Positions 11,991 through 23,284 of a DNA stretch of 64,000 bases are shown in pieces (positions within the stretch are counted from its first letter, which is position 1; each line of letters opens with the position of its first letter). Source of the stretch: Ovis canadensis (taxonomy: Eukaryota; Chordata; Mammalia; Artiodactyla; Bovidae); the NCBI RefSeq assembly GCF_042477335.2, contig NC_091245.1, forward strand, positions 85,598,501 through 85,662,500, in the 5' to 3' direction. The notes beneath the pieces were generated by a model that was not told where the DNA came from, did not search any database, and saw only the letters and a list, made by a program, of their open reading frames with translations. A program made the position numbers and the translations under genes.

Positions 11991-12089
11991 GATCACAGTT
12001 AGGGCTTCTAGTCTTGTGTTTATGATGAGATCTGCACATGCTGAATTATGTATGGAACTGTTCGATGGAAAGACTTCAGCTCTCGATGT

Positions 12090-14291
12090 AATGCAAGTAG
12101 TAACTATTTATTATATTGACATATTTACAAAATATTACAAAGTGAAATACCACTCTAATTCACCATATTACATAGGGCTGCATACAGGCAAGACAAAGTA
12201 TATGGAAAACATTTACTTCTGTCTTTGGTATTAGAAATCTACACAAATCTGCAGCATTTAAAGTTTCCAATATGAAGTATTTAACATAGACAAAGATGTA
12301 AATGGTAAGGTCATGAAAAGGGACGCTAATATCCTCTGCTGGGAAACGCCCAGGTCCATGAAATGTAGCAAGAGAGGGAGTCTATTGGCTAAAAAACAAC
12401 AACAACAACAAAAGAAACAGCACAAGCTACAGTACTTTACACAGGAGTGTTTCAGTTTGTATGAAGCTGCTCTCTCCGTAACATTTGGCAGACAGTAACA
12501 GACAAAACATTACCCAGACACAATGTTGCAGATAAGACTTTATGGGAAAGAATCCACTCCAAAGAGACACCTTGAGTGTGTAACTTCACTATACAGAACA
12601 TCTTATAAAACTCAATTTCATGATCATTTACACATATACAAAAACTTAACTGGTTTTAGCAAGTAACTTTTCTAAAACACAATCACAGTTTACATAATTC
12701 TGAGGTAAAGGTCCTGAATCTATCCTATTTGAGAAGTCCTAGCCCACGAGGGTCTCTAAAGGGAGAAGTATCCACAAAACATCAAGTTCTGGCCCTCAGT
12801 GGGTTGGGGAGAAGGCCAATCACACCCACCTCATTTTAAAGATGATCCAAGATTTCAGAGCTAAATGTTCCTAATTTGGCTCTATGAAGTTAATGCTTCT
12901 AATGTTTTCTGTAGACACTGAGTCTTGTCAGAACATGACTTCTGCTATGGAGAAAATATTTCATCAGGAAAGGGCCAAGTTAGTGTCTTAACTTGATTCT
13001 CTTGACTGGGCACTCTGTACATCCCAGGAAAAATGTACTTAGACTCCTCATATAAACAGTGAAGACTTGGTCAAATAAATGCACTGCAGACTTATCTTCC
13101 CACCAGTTAATACACACCCGGAAATGGACTCAGATGGGAAGAGCCTCAGTGAGTGCTGGGAGCCCACAGTGGATAAAATCATAAAAGTCTAGTGATGCTC
13201 CTTTGTGTCCCTGAAATGCATAAAGGACCTTAATGTGCTTTCCTTCAGAAATCCTCAATGAGGTTGTTTGTGCTACTGTAAATACTCCAGGAAAATGTGG
13301 GAATCGGCACATATGTCCCAGGTCTTTTTCATTTGGGCAGGGGAGTCGGGGAGGAGGAAAAGGCATATGTTAATAATGTTGCTTCTCTGAAAATGACTTA
13401 CTATAAATCATAGTCACTGGTCTGTTTATGTAAACAATGGCACCTTAACTCAGGTTACTTGTAACTACCCCAAAAAAATACCCAGCCAAGATTATCTCAT
13501 AAAGTGAAGTACTACATTTTCTAAAATAACCCTATGAAATCATGAAGGTTGTGAAGATTTAACATGAAGATACTCTTTTATCCACTTTTTGGGGTATGTC
13601 TTCTTATGCAGAAGTTTGCAAATATAATCGGGACTTCAAATGACTATAAACTCCTCCCTCCCACAGATGTCACTTACTAAGCAAAGCTGAGCATTTGCCT
13701 CTTAAACTTTCACATGAGGAACACTGATGGTAGTGGGGGGGGCAGGGGGTAAAAGTGTTTGCCAGGCAATGAGTCACCTTGCTGGGCAATTTAAGACAAG
13801 TAATGCTGGACCTTTTCGGTAAGCTGCCCCAGTGGCAGAACTCCCATTTTTCTTCATGCTGAAGAAAGCAAAATTAAACTTCTGCTTCTTTGTACCATCA
13901 AAAATTCTGGAGAATGGCACAGGAGAAGAAAGTAAATACACATTAGACATGTACTGATGGCTGGCATTCATGACGTCTGACTGGACGAAATAGAGAGAAA
14001 CATGAACCAGTGTGCTTTCAGGGCTTTCTGGGGGAAGAAAAGCTTTTGGCTTTGCCCTGGTCCCTGACGCGGGCAGGCTGTTTCTTGCATAGCTCTAGGC
14101 GAGCCATTAATCTGTCAGTACCAGCATCTTTAGAAATCCCAGCATTAAGACTTAGGAGGGGAAAGAGAGAGAAGATGTTGAATAGCCAGAAAGGCAGCTT
14201 TTTAAACACTTCAGTGAATTCATAATGCTGTACAGGCTGCTGTTAATCCCTTCTCTGAAATTCCTGGTGCAGTGCAACGCTGGACTGGAAT
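12090..14291 (-). other. VAV3: VAV3 3' untranslated region
   Basis: Transcribed sequence after the stop codon, running to the poly(A) signal near 12112-12107. The length, about 2.2 kb, is close to what I recall for the human VAV3 3' UTR. It contains no recognisable Bov-tA, BovB or L1 insertion, unlike most of the window, which fits a conserved transcribed region. It includes a short CAA-rich tract at about 12393-12418 (plus strand) and a G-rich patch at 13734-13756. Apparent open frames here are short and not gene-like. The exact cleavage point is inferred. Confidence 0.8.
12107..12112 (-). terminator. VAV3: candidate VAV3 polyadenylation signal AATAAA
   Basis: TTTATT on the plus strand reads AATAAA on the minus strand, about 2.18 kb past the VAV3 stop. 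Cleavage would be expected 10-30 nt further, near 12080-12097. I chose this hexamer because of the expected UTR length; transcript data would settle it. Confidence 0.7.
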
Positions 14292-14333
14292 TTACTCATC
14301 CTCTTCCACATACGTGGATGGAAACCAGCCCAC
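14292..14333 (-). CDS. VAV3: VAV3 terminal coding exon, end of SH3 domain and stop
   Basis: The last coding segment is 13 codons plus TAA: VGWFPSTYVEEDE then stop at 14294-14292. It supplies the final SH3 strand, with the conserved Trp-Phe-Pro and Tyr that line the proline-peptide groove. The acceptor is a strong pyrimidine tract ending in TTTTTAG at 14340-14334. It enters in phase 0, exactly matching the preceding exon. The coding part is short but the exon continues into a long 3' UTR, so the whole exon is about 2.2 kb. The identification is firm because frame, splice site and the VAV3-type tail all agree. Confidence 0.97.
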   Translation of the reverse strand: MGWFPSTYVEEDE

Positions 14334-14997
14334 CTAAAAAGGAAAAGCAACCGACACAGCAATGTGACTCTATCCAGCACTTCAAACAGAGCAGTTCATT
14401 TTCATAACACCCAGAATTAAGCTGGGGTTTAATGCCCACAATGCCCACTGCAGATGAAGAGGATTGGTTTAAACTGCTGCTAAAAGCCCAATAGAGTGAG
14501 TGGTAGAAAGGGTGGAATAAAATACGCTTCAACAGTGTTCTAATCTGTGAGGACACAAATATGTAAATTAAGAGGTTCTACTACTTAATGCTCTCTTCTT
14601 CTGCTATAGAACAAGATATAAAGACAGAGGTCCTATGCCTGCTCTTTCTAATTTAGACCAGTGGCTCTCACAGATATTTTGTGCTCTGCATAAAGCTGAT
14701 GCTCTAGACTTAAAAAGAAGCTTACAGACTTAAAAGAACTGACATGCTCCTAAACCCTTTTCCCAAAAGGAAGCCATCAAATTTGCCTAAGTAAACTTTG
14801 TTTATGTCAGTATCCTAGTCACGCAATGCATTTTTCTGGAGTCCCTGTTTTCAGTAAGGAACACCACCCATGTGGAGCCAGGACCCTGGGAGGGTGACAA
14901 CTGTAAGGTAGTGAGGGGTTCCCCCCAGCATCATGGGTGCCAGTGGCTGCCCCGCCCCCTTCCTTTACACGATGATCACATTGAGAGGGACGCTCAC
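14334..14997 (-). other. VAV3: VAV3 last intron (664 bp)
   Basis: Bounded by GTGAGC (14997-14992) and TTTTTAG (14340-14334). Phase 0. I see no repeat inside it. If retained, translation would stop after ten extra codons at 14967-14965. Confidence 0.9.
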
Positions 14998-15149
14998 CCT
15001 GCCATTTACTTCTCCTCTCCACCAGCCGTTCGCACTCATCTTCGTATAAATCTTCACCACATCTCCTTTCAGCAGGGACAGTTCTCGCATATCTCTGGCA
15101 CAGAAGTCATACCGAGCAATAGCGATGCCCAGCACCTTTGGACTTAACA
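14998..15149 (-). CDS. VAV3: VAV3 exon, most of the C-terminal SH3 domain
   Basis: A 152-nt exon of two bases plus 50 codons. It encodes [15 protein letters not shown] through [11 protein letters not shown], about residues 785-834. The SH3 hallmarks are present: ARYDF (the ALYDY position), the acidic RT loop ARDMREL, and the WW pair of the ligand groove at about 826-827. The acceptor is CTTTACAG at 15157-15150 and the donor is GTGAGC at 14997-14992. The open frame runs ten codons past the donor into the intron before a stop at 14967-14965, so the end is set by the donor and by the perfect continuation VGWFPSTYV in the next exon. This SH3 recruits partner proteins to VAV. Confidence 0.97.
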
Positions 15150-16500
15150 CTGTAAAGAGATTATGGGGCGTCAGAATGGATTTGCACTGTACCGATCATA
15201 AGAAGCTAGTCAGATGGATGTTCTAGATGCTATCAAGATGCACAGCCATGATCTCACTACAGACTAGTGATGATGGCAGAGGGGCTTGAAAGCAGCAGAA
15301 CTGCTGTTTCAATTCAGCCAGCGGCAGTCAGGTCCACAAAGTTTAAAGACTCATTATTCGGTTTTCATGCTCTTCACAGGAACTTCCAAACAGGGACTAG
15401 TTTTTGTAGTTTGGCAGGAAAAATGTGAATATCTAAATTACTATCTAGGGTGACAGAATCTCAAATAACTAGCATAAATTTCCTATTGATGGCACAGTAG
15501 TCCATTTTTAACTAGAACCTCTCTGGTAAAAGCTTCACATTTTTATCTTGTAAACTCCTCAACTAAGACTCAAAACAATTAACTTTATTTTTTTGCTCTG
15601 AAAGGCTCCTACTGAATCCATGTCATCACTTCTAGTCCAATGGCATCTCCTCCCCACAAACAGCCTTTTTTTTAGTTAAAACTATTTAGAGACAGTTATT
15701 CTTTTATATATAATTTCACTTGTGAAGAAGCTTAGATCATGTTTCATGGAAAAAAATAATAAACACCATCCATGTATCTTCTTTGTTTCAAACAAATCTT
15801 ATATAACTGCCCTAGTGGCTCAGATGGTATAGAAAATCTTTACTGAAATACATAACCAAAAACAAGATTCAGGGTGTTCGCTTCCTATACTTAGATTTTT
15901 TTTTTCAATAGTAGGAGAGGAGCTAACCCCTTCTTTGCCCTCATCTGCTTGTCCCGAAAGGAAAACTCAGTTCAAGCTGGACATCTGCTCGTCTCTGGTG
16001 TTTCAGAACACACTTCATATTAACATCTCGACCTGTTGCTCCTTGGGTTTATAAAATATTTTCAATTATATTTTCAGTGATTCTGAGAATCACTCACCTG
16101 GGATTGGTGGAACTTTATAAACCTTAAACGGTAGAGAAACTGAAGTACAAGAAAGGAAAAAAAAAACAAACATGGGAATTGCCATACATCATATTTTTAA
16201 CAGTTCCCAGTGTCTAGACAGCTACAGTTATGACTGTCACCCTGGAAAACTGTGCCCTCTTGGAGACTGGGATCTCTGGCCTATTTTCCAGAGCTTTGCA
16301 ATGATAGAAATTTTTTAGTCTCCAGGTGTCCATCATAAGATAAACGAATGGCAATGCTGTAGATTTCAGAACTGTAAAGGGAGCAAAAATAGGTCATTTT
16401 ATTCTACTGTTCGGACACAAACCACTTTAATAGTTTCCTTACTGAAAACCATCCCATTACTGGGGCACTGCTCTTAGAGTTGTGCACGTAAAAACACCCC
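15150..16500. other. VAV3: VAV3 intron, mostly unique
   Basis: Intron sequence directly upstream of the SH3 exon. The only young repeat material is about 33 bp of Bov-tA head at 15808-15840 (CCCTAGTGGCTCAGATGGTA). No further exon seen. Confidence 0.6.
15808..15840 (+). mobile_element. Bov-tA SINE head fragment
   Basis: GCCCTAGTGGCTCAGATGGT matches the first bases of Bov-tA; the body is missing. Confidence 0.6.
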
Positions 16501-16504
16501 AGTG

Positions 16505-16665
16505 ATGGAAAAACCCATCATCAACTTAACTGTGTGACCTTGTACAGTTCTTTTAACCCCTCTGGGCCACATTCTTCTCACCTATAAAATGAAAGGTCTA
16601 TACCAGATAACTTGTAAGGGCCTTCTAGTACTATATTTGATTATTCCATTGGGATTTACAGGTTA
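16505..16665 (+). repeat. MIR SINE
   Basis: TAACTGTGTGACCTTGTACAG, CTCTGGGCCACATTCTTCTC and CCTATAAAATGAAAGG follow the MIR consensus order. Confidence 0.8.
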
Positions 16666-17975
16666 AATTTTAAAAATCTGTAAGAAAACATACTTTATTC
16701 AGTCATCATGTACTCCCTACATGTCACATAAACAGCCCTTACATTCTCTGGCTAATGACGGAAATTAAGACCAGAATGCCCTGCACAAGCAGATGAACAG
16801 TCATCCTTCAAAGCAATATGAACTAAATTCTATTCTTATATTTGGAGATAAAGTTGGGATTTTGGTCCTATTTATTTTCTTAATGGAAAGACATGAACAC
16901 TGGCTTTTCCCAACTAAAATTTCTGATCCTCAAGGAAACTAGTTTTATAAAGCACTTCATTCTCCCTTTATACTTTCACCTCTCAATTCTTTCTAACTGA
17001 TGAAAGAAAAAATGTCTTGCTGAAATATAACATGAGCACACACATAAAACTAGAGGATTGGAATGTCAAGACAAATGATGACTTGATGACAGAGAAAAGG
17101 AAAGTGCATGGTGGGAATGTGACTGGAGTGGCTGTTTGTGAGGAAATGTATCTACATGAGAAGCCATACACAGAAGTCAAAATACTTGCAAACAAAAGCA
17201 AGTTGAAAAGACACATAAAAGCAGTAAAGCAGTACCTGACCAGAAAGGAGTGGAAGAAGGGGGGACAAAGCTGTAGTCTGGTGGAGTTACAAAAGAAAAC
17301 CCACAGAACAAAGAAGGGGCTTAGAGAAGGAAAGAAAAAGAGAGAAGCAAAGAGCATTTAGGTGTTGGCAAAACACATCTTGACACAGCTATTTCGTTGT
17401 CTATAACCTTAAGAAAACTGTCACATCCAAGTTGAAATATCAAGCTTCATTTTCACCCATTCGTCTCCTATCACCATTTTTAAATGACGATCAAGCCAGA
17501 TTTTTACATTTTGATTGACATTAATGCAATTCAGAGGGATCCATCCCTTTGCAGGTGAACACAGCATACCCCTCCATGCTGCCATTGGTGAACCCCTTCC
17601 CCCCAAGGTTGGCCTTCTTTGATGTGCTGCACAATCCCTACTTTGCCACATCGGTGGAGATGGTGATCATGTAAATTCTTATTGTAATATGCTTCACATT
17701 ATAACTGATATAAAGAAGAGATATAAAAGCCGATAAGGTGGCGTCAATGAAATATGCAGAACCCACTGAAAATTCAAGAAAATCACTCATAAACTTTGTT
17801 AAGAACCACCCTCACCCTCCAAACAAGCATGTGCATGGTAGCTTATTTCCAAAAATAAAATATCTGGAAAAGAGAGTAAATATATCCCCCAGCTATAGGA
17901 GTGTACAGAAAATATCTATGCATTTAGATGCTCAAAAACCTCTCACTTTACTTTTAATAATCAGGGCTAAAATTA
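16666..17975. other. VAV3 intron, two orphan open stretches, no supported gene
   Basis: A 114-codon Lys-rich open stretch at 17017-17361 (+), with CEEMYLHEKPYTEVKILAN in the middle, matches no family I know. A second at 17421-17651 (-) is also unassigned. Neither shows splice sites or a Kozak context that would support a gene, so I treat both as chance or decayed sequence. Confidence 0.45.
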
Positions 17976-17979
17976 TCAA

Positions 17980-18190
17980 ATGGTTTGAAAGTGTCAGATG
18001 CCATGCTCAGTGTTTTATATTCATTTAATTGTCACAAAAACTCAGAGGAAGATACCCATAATATTTCTTCATATTTGAGAACAACCTAGATTCAAACCTA
18101 CACAGTGTGACTCGAGTCAAGGCTCTTCACTGCTGCCTACTCTGCATCTATCCCTCTGCTTCAGGTACCACCCTGGACAGTTTTAAAACT
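17980..18190 (+). repeat. MIR SINE
   Basis: CCATGCTCAGTGTTTTATATTC, TCACAAAAACTCAGAGGAAG and TCAAGGCTCTTCACTGCTGC are MIR landmarks. Confidence 0.65.
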
Positions 18191-20337
18191 CTCCCTGCTG
18201 ATGCCAAGGTGCCATTGTAATAGAAAAGGAAGTGTGATTGTAAACTTTCTCCCAGTGTGTATTCTCCCCTTAAGCCATGTAATAAGTTATTTGGTTGAGC
18301 TATGTTTGCCCAGAGACTCTACTACTAAGTTCTTGCTACTGGGATGGGATGTTAGCAACAGTATCGTGAGGCATCTTTGGGAAGGCAGCTGGCACACATC
18401 TTCACCCTTCTCTTGTTCTTTATTCTGCCCTGCTGTCTGGAATGCGATAGCTACCATCCTGGTTCTTGAGAAGGCAGACCTCACCTTAAGGATGAACTTG
18501 AAAGAGTCTGGGTTATTAACGTACTCTTGTACCTAAGAGTAGCAGTAGCTCATTAAGGGGATGCTTAGATTCCAACCAAACAGACTGGGCAGAGGAACTA
18601 AAAGGAGGGGTTCAGTGGTTCTTGGGTTCATATATAAATTGATGCATGCATGACACTTTTTCATAAGTGGCCTCCCATATTTGACCTACCCTGAAGTATA
18701 TCCTTGTTGATAATCAAGGTTCTCTTGTAGTCCACTGCATGTTCCAAGTTACACTTTTTTTTTAAAAAAATATAGCAGTATGTGCCCATACAACTAATTT
18801 TATAATCTGTGCAATTGACTTTATATTACCATGCAATGTAACTGGTTTGTTTGATTTCGAGGTCATGTTATATCTATTGTTAAAGAGAGGAAAGGACGCC
18901 AGCTCTAACTGAATGAGGAAAATGGCACCGTAACTCTACTGTTGGCAGAAAATCTGGTGCCAAGATTCCTATCCAGTGTTTGGGAGAACTCTTCATTCTG
19001 CTCATTACTCCTAAGTGTCCATGCTTGATTCTCTCTCTGGGACTATTTATCCATGGAGTAATAAAAAGAAGTGGTATTTCCCCAAAATTTCCAATGAAGG
19101 TAATTCAAGTCAAGAGTCTGAAAGATAACAAAAGTTAACTCTAGAAGGAAGAAATAAGAAGTCAATGAAAACACAACTAAATGGTACTTAAATCTCAAAT
19201 TTAGGTAGATAGCGCCTCCTCCTATTCGTTGAGCTCATCTTTGCTCACTTAACTGCTCAACTTCCAACAAAAACCGGCACAACACAAAGGAAAGAACATA
19301 AAATATGTTCATGTCTTGTTGCCCAGGATCCCTGAGAGCCAGAATCTATCAATGATATTCCTACAACAACTATCATTTTTTTTCTGAGGTGCTGAACAGC
19401 TATTAAATACAGTATGTCTCATGGCATTAACCATACCATAGGCCTGAGGAATCTTCTCAGGAGAGAAACGGATTAACCTCTTACATCCCAAGATGTAGCT
19501 CTCAGCCAAACATTGTAAGTCCTGGTAAGATGCCTTCTAGTTTTCACACATTGTAGCATGACTTATTGTTGTCACTCTTTCTACATATCAATTTTCACTG
19601 TCTTTGGGTCCTAAATTCTTGTATGCTGGCAAAACAGCATTTGAACACCTGGCACCTACGGAGAAAAGAGTGTAAAAGAATGTGTCTCCCTAGGAAAGCA
19701 TGGACTTAAATCTAAATGTAAGCAATGTCAGAATAAAGTATTTGATAAAGATATTTTGTGAAGTGGTTTAACCTATAAAACATTTATGCCCATAGTTAGA
19801 CTATATCCACCTATTTCTACACACACGTACAGATAGATGTTTTCTACATCATATTCCTCCAACTGTACCAAGACGCTAATGTAAGAATTATTGGTAGGTG
19901 CATATCCTGGAATGGAATAGAAACAGCTGAGTAACAGTGACATTCAAATGGGGACACTGAAGGATTATAACCTCCCATTTCTTTTACTTCCTGGCCTAAA
20001 ATTCATTCACCACCTAGTACTGTAGGGAGCCTGGTGCTAGTATATCGCATTATTCCAGGAAGCTTCTTAAGAGAAAGAACTTTTATTCATATCTGTATCC
20101 ACTGGGATAATACTAAAAATCTGTGTTGAGACCTTTTTCATTAAAATAATCATTTGCAAACTGCATGCCTTAGTTTAGGGCCTAACTTTCCTCCTTCCTC
20201 AAATACTTTCAACTCCTTATTAGTATAGACGGAGAACGTTGCTCAGACAGACCATCCCAGCCAGGTAGGTCTCTCTTGTTAATTTCATATGATACCTGGC
20301 ATTCAAATGGGCTAATGTTTATGGAACATTAGCAAAT
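18191..20337. other. VAV3 intron, no exon; possible old LTR piece
   Basis: 18300-18540 has the flavour of a decayed mammalian LTR or DNA element (CTGTCTGGAATGCGATAGCT, TTGAGAAGGCAGACCTCACC), but I cannot name it. The rest looks unique. Confidence 0.4.
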
Positions 20338-20546
20338 AAGTGGCTCATAAGCGTCTGCCTCCAATGTGGGAGACCTGGGTTCGATCCCTGGGTCGGGAAG
20401 ATCCCCTGGAAAAGGAAATGGTAACCCACTCCAGTATTCTTGCCTGGAGAATCTCACGAACGGAGAAGCCTGGTAGGGTACAGTCCATGGGGTCGCAAAG
20501 AGTCGGACACGACTGAGCAACTTCACTTCACTTCACTTCACTTCAT
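20338..20546 (+). mobile_element. Bov-tA SINE with (ACTTC)n tail
   Basis: Has a perfect tRNA-type B box, GGTTCGATCCC, at 20378-20388, followed by the BovA body and a five-unit CTTCA/ACTTC tail. One of the best-preserved SINEs here. Confidence 0.94.
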
Positions 20547-21565
20547 AGCCTAGTGATAGTTCTCATTAAGAGTTATTCAAAGTACAGTCAAATATTAACT
20601 CTTCCAAGTTAAAACTTGAAATACTGACATTTTCTAATAGAAACAGAAGCTATTGGCATAACCATTATAAACTGACTGGCAAATAACTACTGAATATTAT
20701 TCAGTTCTGAGACTTGACTAAGAGGACAGAGCCACAGAAGTATGTCAATTAAAAAAGGAACACAATGTTCACAGTAGAATAAAAAGTACTAGTGAACTGA
20801 GTTCGACACATATATTTCTGTTGTCAAGGTTAACTTAGCATTGCTCTAAAGTGTTATGCTCCGCCTTGATTAGGCTATTCGTGTTCATGAGCAAATGAAA
20901 ATCCACTCAATTTTCAATAACATTTGAAATTTGTACACTGCAGAGACCAAGCTCAATCAACACTTGTCCTTAAGGTACTGATTATCAAATCAAAGTATTT
21001 TTGAACTACCACTTAATTATCCATCATTTGTATAACTGAAGATGAGGCTAAGCATTTGGTAATTATTCTCTGGGGCAGGAATTACCTAATGCAGAGCCTT
21101 TAGTTGGAACAACCACAGGTATTTACACTCATTTATGTTAACAAAAAAGTCATCAGTAAAAAATATCAGACAGTTGTACCAATGGTACCATCATCAACAC
21201 AGTTGTCCCTGAGTCTGGGCCCAGTAGTGGCCTAGAGATTTTCCTGAAGAACTATGTTCCTATGTGGACCCACTTTGAAGGATCCAGGAATTCCTTTTAC
21301 CAGGATCATCTACAGATGGTCTAGCAACAGAGAACATGTTGAGAATTTAATGAATATTTAAATTTGTGATCTTTAACCTTAGTTTTATTTTGGAACCTAG
21401 TCATGTCTTCTTAAACTTGCAGCAAATTTCATAGACATAGTATCAAATATCTGTTCCCCCAATCTCTCTCAAATACACAGTGTTTATTGTATATTTTATA
21501 TATTGTCACTGAAGAAACTAATTCAGATTGGCTGAATTATGACAGTAACCTAGCAGGACTTTGTG
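20547..21565. other. VAV3 intron, no recognised feature
   Basis: About 1 kb of AT-rich intron with no repeat or exon that I can name. Confidence 0.5.
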
Positions 21566-21749
21566 ACACATCAGATGTGAGATAGAATAGCAAGAGAATA
21601 TTCTAAGATGACTGTAAGGTTTTTGGCTTAAGCAACTGGAAGAGTGGAGATTTTTTTTTAGGGAAGTACTCAAATGGAGCCTAAATTCTACTCACAGCAC
21701 TATCTAAGATGAGTGATTTCTGTATCTCAGTATCAACTCTCTCTTCATT
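21566..21749 (+). repeat. inverted repeat, left arm
   Basis: Matches the reverse complement of 22089-22272 almost base for base, from ACACATCAGATGTG through AACTCTCTCT. I count about five substitutions and one 2-bp indel in about 184 bp. It is not a repeat family I recognise. The internal loop is about 340 bp. Confidence 0.93.
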
Positions 21750-22088
21750 ATATATAATATTGGTTTTATTTAATTGAATGCTGACATCTGGTAAATGGAC
21801 ATATCTCCTCTAACCTAAAATTCAAAGATATGACAAGGAATACTTAGACTTATTGTGAATATAAACAGCTACTTGGTATTCAGTGCTGCACAATCTAAAT
21901 ATATAAAGCCATTAACGAGAAAAACTGAGTATAATAAGGCCTTATTGTTATGGAAAATGAGATCATTTGACATTTCAGGGGACTCCAGATTATTTATAGG
22001 CATCTAGTTTACCAAGATGTGAACTTTATTCTAAATGCTTACTCTTTAAGACAGAGCATCAGACTTCAAAAGAGCTTACAAATTAGTG

Positions 22089-22272
22089 ATGAGAGAGAGT
22101 TGATACTGAGATTCAGAAATCACTCATCTTAGATAGTGCTGTGAGTAGAATTTAGGCTCCATTTGAGTACTTCCCTAGAAAAAAAAATCTCCAATCTTCC
22201 AGCTGCTTAAGCCAAAAACCTTACAGTCATCTTAGAATATTCTCTTGCTATTCTATTTCACATCTGATGTGT
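22089..22272 (-). repeat. inverted repeat, right arm
   Basis: Reverse-complement partner of 21566-21749. Both arms include the poly-T/poly-A run of nine and the phrase TTGGCTTAAGCA on the opposite strand. The outer end lies 30 bp from the mariner at 22302. Confidence 0.93.
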
Positions 22273-22301
22273 GAGAATGTCCCGCTGGGTCACCGTCATA
22301 A

Positions 22302-22610
22302 TACTGGGTTGGCCAAAAGCTTCATTCAGATTTTTCCATAAGATATTATACAAAAACCTGAATGAACATTTTGAGTGAGTGAGTGAGTGAAATCGCTCAG
22401 TCGTGTCCGACTCTTTGCGACCCCATGGACTGTAGCCCACCAGGCTCCTCTGTCCATGGGATTCTCCAGGCAAGAATACTGGAGTGGGTTGCCATTTCCT
22501 TCTCTAGGGGATCTTCCTGACCCAGGGATCAAACCCAGGTCTCCTGCATTGGAGGCAGACGCTTAAACCTCTAAGCCACCAGGGAAACCCCACATTTAGC
22601 CAACTCAGTA
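22302..22610 (+). mobile_element. bovine-type mariner MITE split by a Bov-tA
   Basis: The left inverted terminal repeat CTGGGTTGGCCAAA (from 22304) pairs with the right end TTTAGCCAACTCAG (to 22608) at 12 of 14 positions. TA flanks both ends, the mariner target. The interior before the SINE has TTCATTCAGATTTTTCCATA and AACCTGAATGAACATTTT, as in ruminant mariner MITEs. There is no transposase ORF. Confidence 0.85.
22373..22590 (-). mobile_element. Bov-tA SINE inside mariner
   Basis: Starts with a GTGAGTGAGTGAGTGA tract, then AATCGCTCAGTCGTGTCCGA, and ends TCTAAGCCACCAGGGAAAC. It inserted near the 3' end of the mariner, so it is younger. Confidence 0.92.
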
Positions 22611-22619
22611 TATCACCTG

Positions 22620-23020
22620 TCTGGATGCGTGTTGGTCCAGGCTACCGAACTGCTGCATAAGCCTCCTGACTGGTCTTCCTGCTTCTGCACTGTTGCTGCG
22701 CCCATGCGCTCAGTCGCTTCGCTCTGTTCTTGGCAATCCTATGGACTGTACCCAGCCAGGCTCCCTAGAACAATCCTATTACAGTCAGACCACGTTTCCC
22801 TCTGTTTAAATCCTTCCAATGGCTTCCCATTTCTTCCAGAGTAAAAGCTAAAGTCTTCCACAGCTGCACATCGGCTGATCTGCTGTCTCCATCTCTGCTG
22901 CTCTGTTCACACTGCACACGTCATATATGCGCCTTCCTTTGCACTGGCTCCTCTGTGAGCACTTCCTTGAGTTTTTACTCAACAGTTACTTTCAGAATGA
23001 GGCCTACCCCAATGCCCCAT
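22620..23020 (+). repeat. L2 LINE remnant with SINE scrap
   Basis: CAATGGCTTCCCATTTCTTCC, GAGTAAAAGCTAAAGTCTTCC and CACTGGCTCCTCTGTG are L2 phrases. About 60 bp of BovA-like sequence (GCGCTCAGTCGCTTCGCTCT) interrupts it at 22703-22766. Confidence 0.7.
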
Positions 23021-23284
23021 AAAAGAGCCATGGACACACACCAGTTGAACGATGCGGTACAGAGAAAAACCTGAGATTATTGCGGGGGGTGGGGTGGGGA
23101 GTGATATACAAGCAAAGAAGTAGTTAGAGGGTACACAGTCCCCTAAATTCTCACTGTCCTACTGCTGAGGATGAGCATGGAAGTTCTGCCCGTGCCATGG
23201 CCAAAGTTCAGTAGCCTGCTCTTCAGATGGATTAGGGCATTTATGTGAGTTTATAATAGTAGAAACTCCCCATTTACTACGGAC
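23021..23284. other. VAV3 intron, unclassified
   Basis: A short interval with a G-rich run at 23082-23100. No feature recognised. Confidence 0.5.

Noticed and set aside
16983..17357. A 124-codon minus-strand Phe/Ser-rich hydrophobic frame
   Set aside because: Overlaps the plus-strand purine-rich stretch; its hydrophobicity is what the complement of A-rich sequence gives, and no splice or start context supports it.
20338..20410. A functional tRNA gene, because of A- and B-box-like sequence
   Set aside because: The match is the tRNA-derived head of a Bov-tA SINE; there is no complete cloverleaf.
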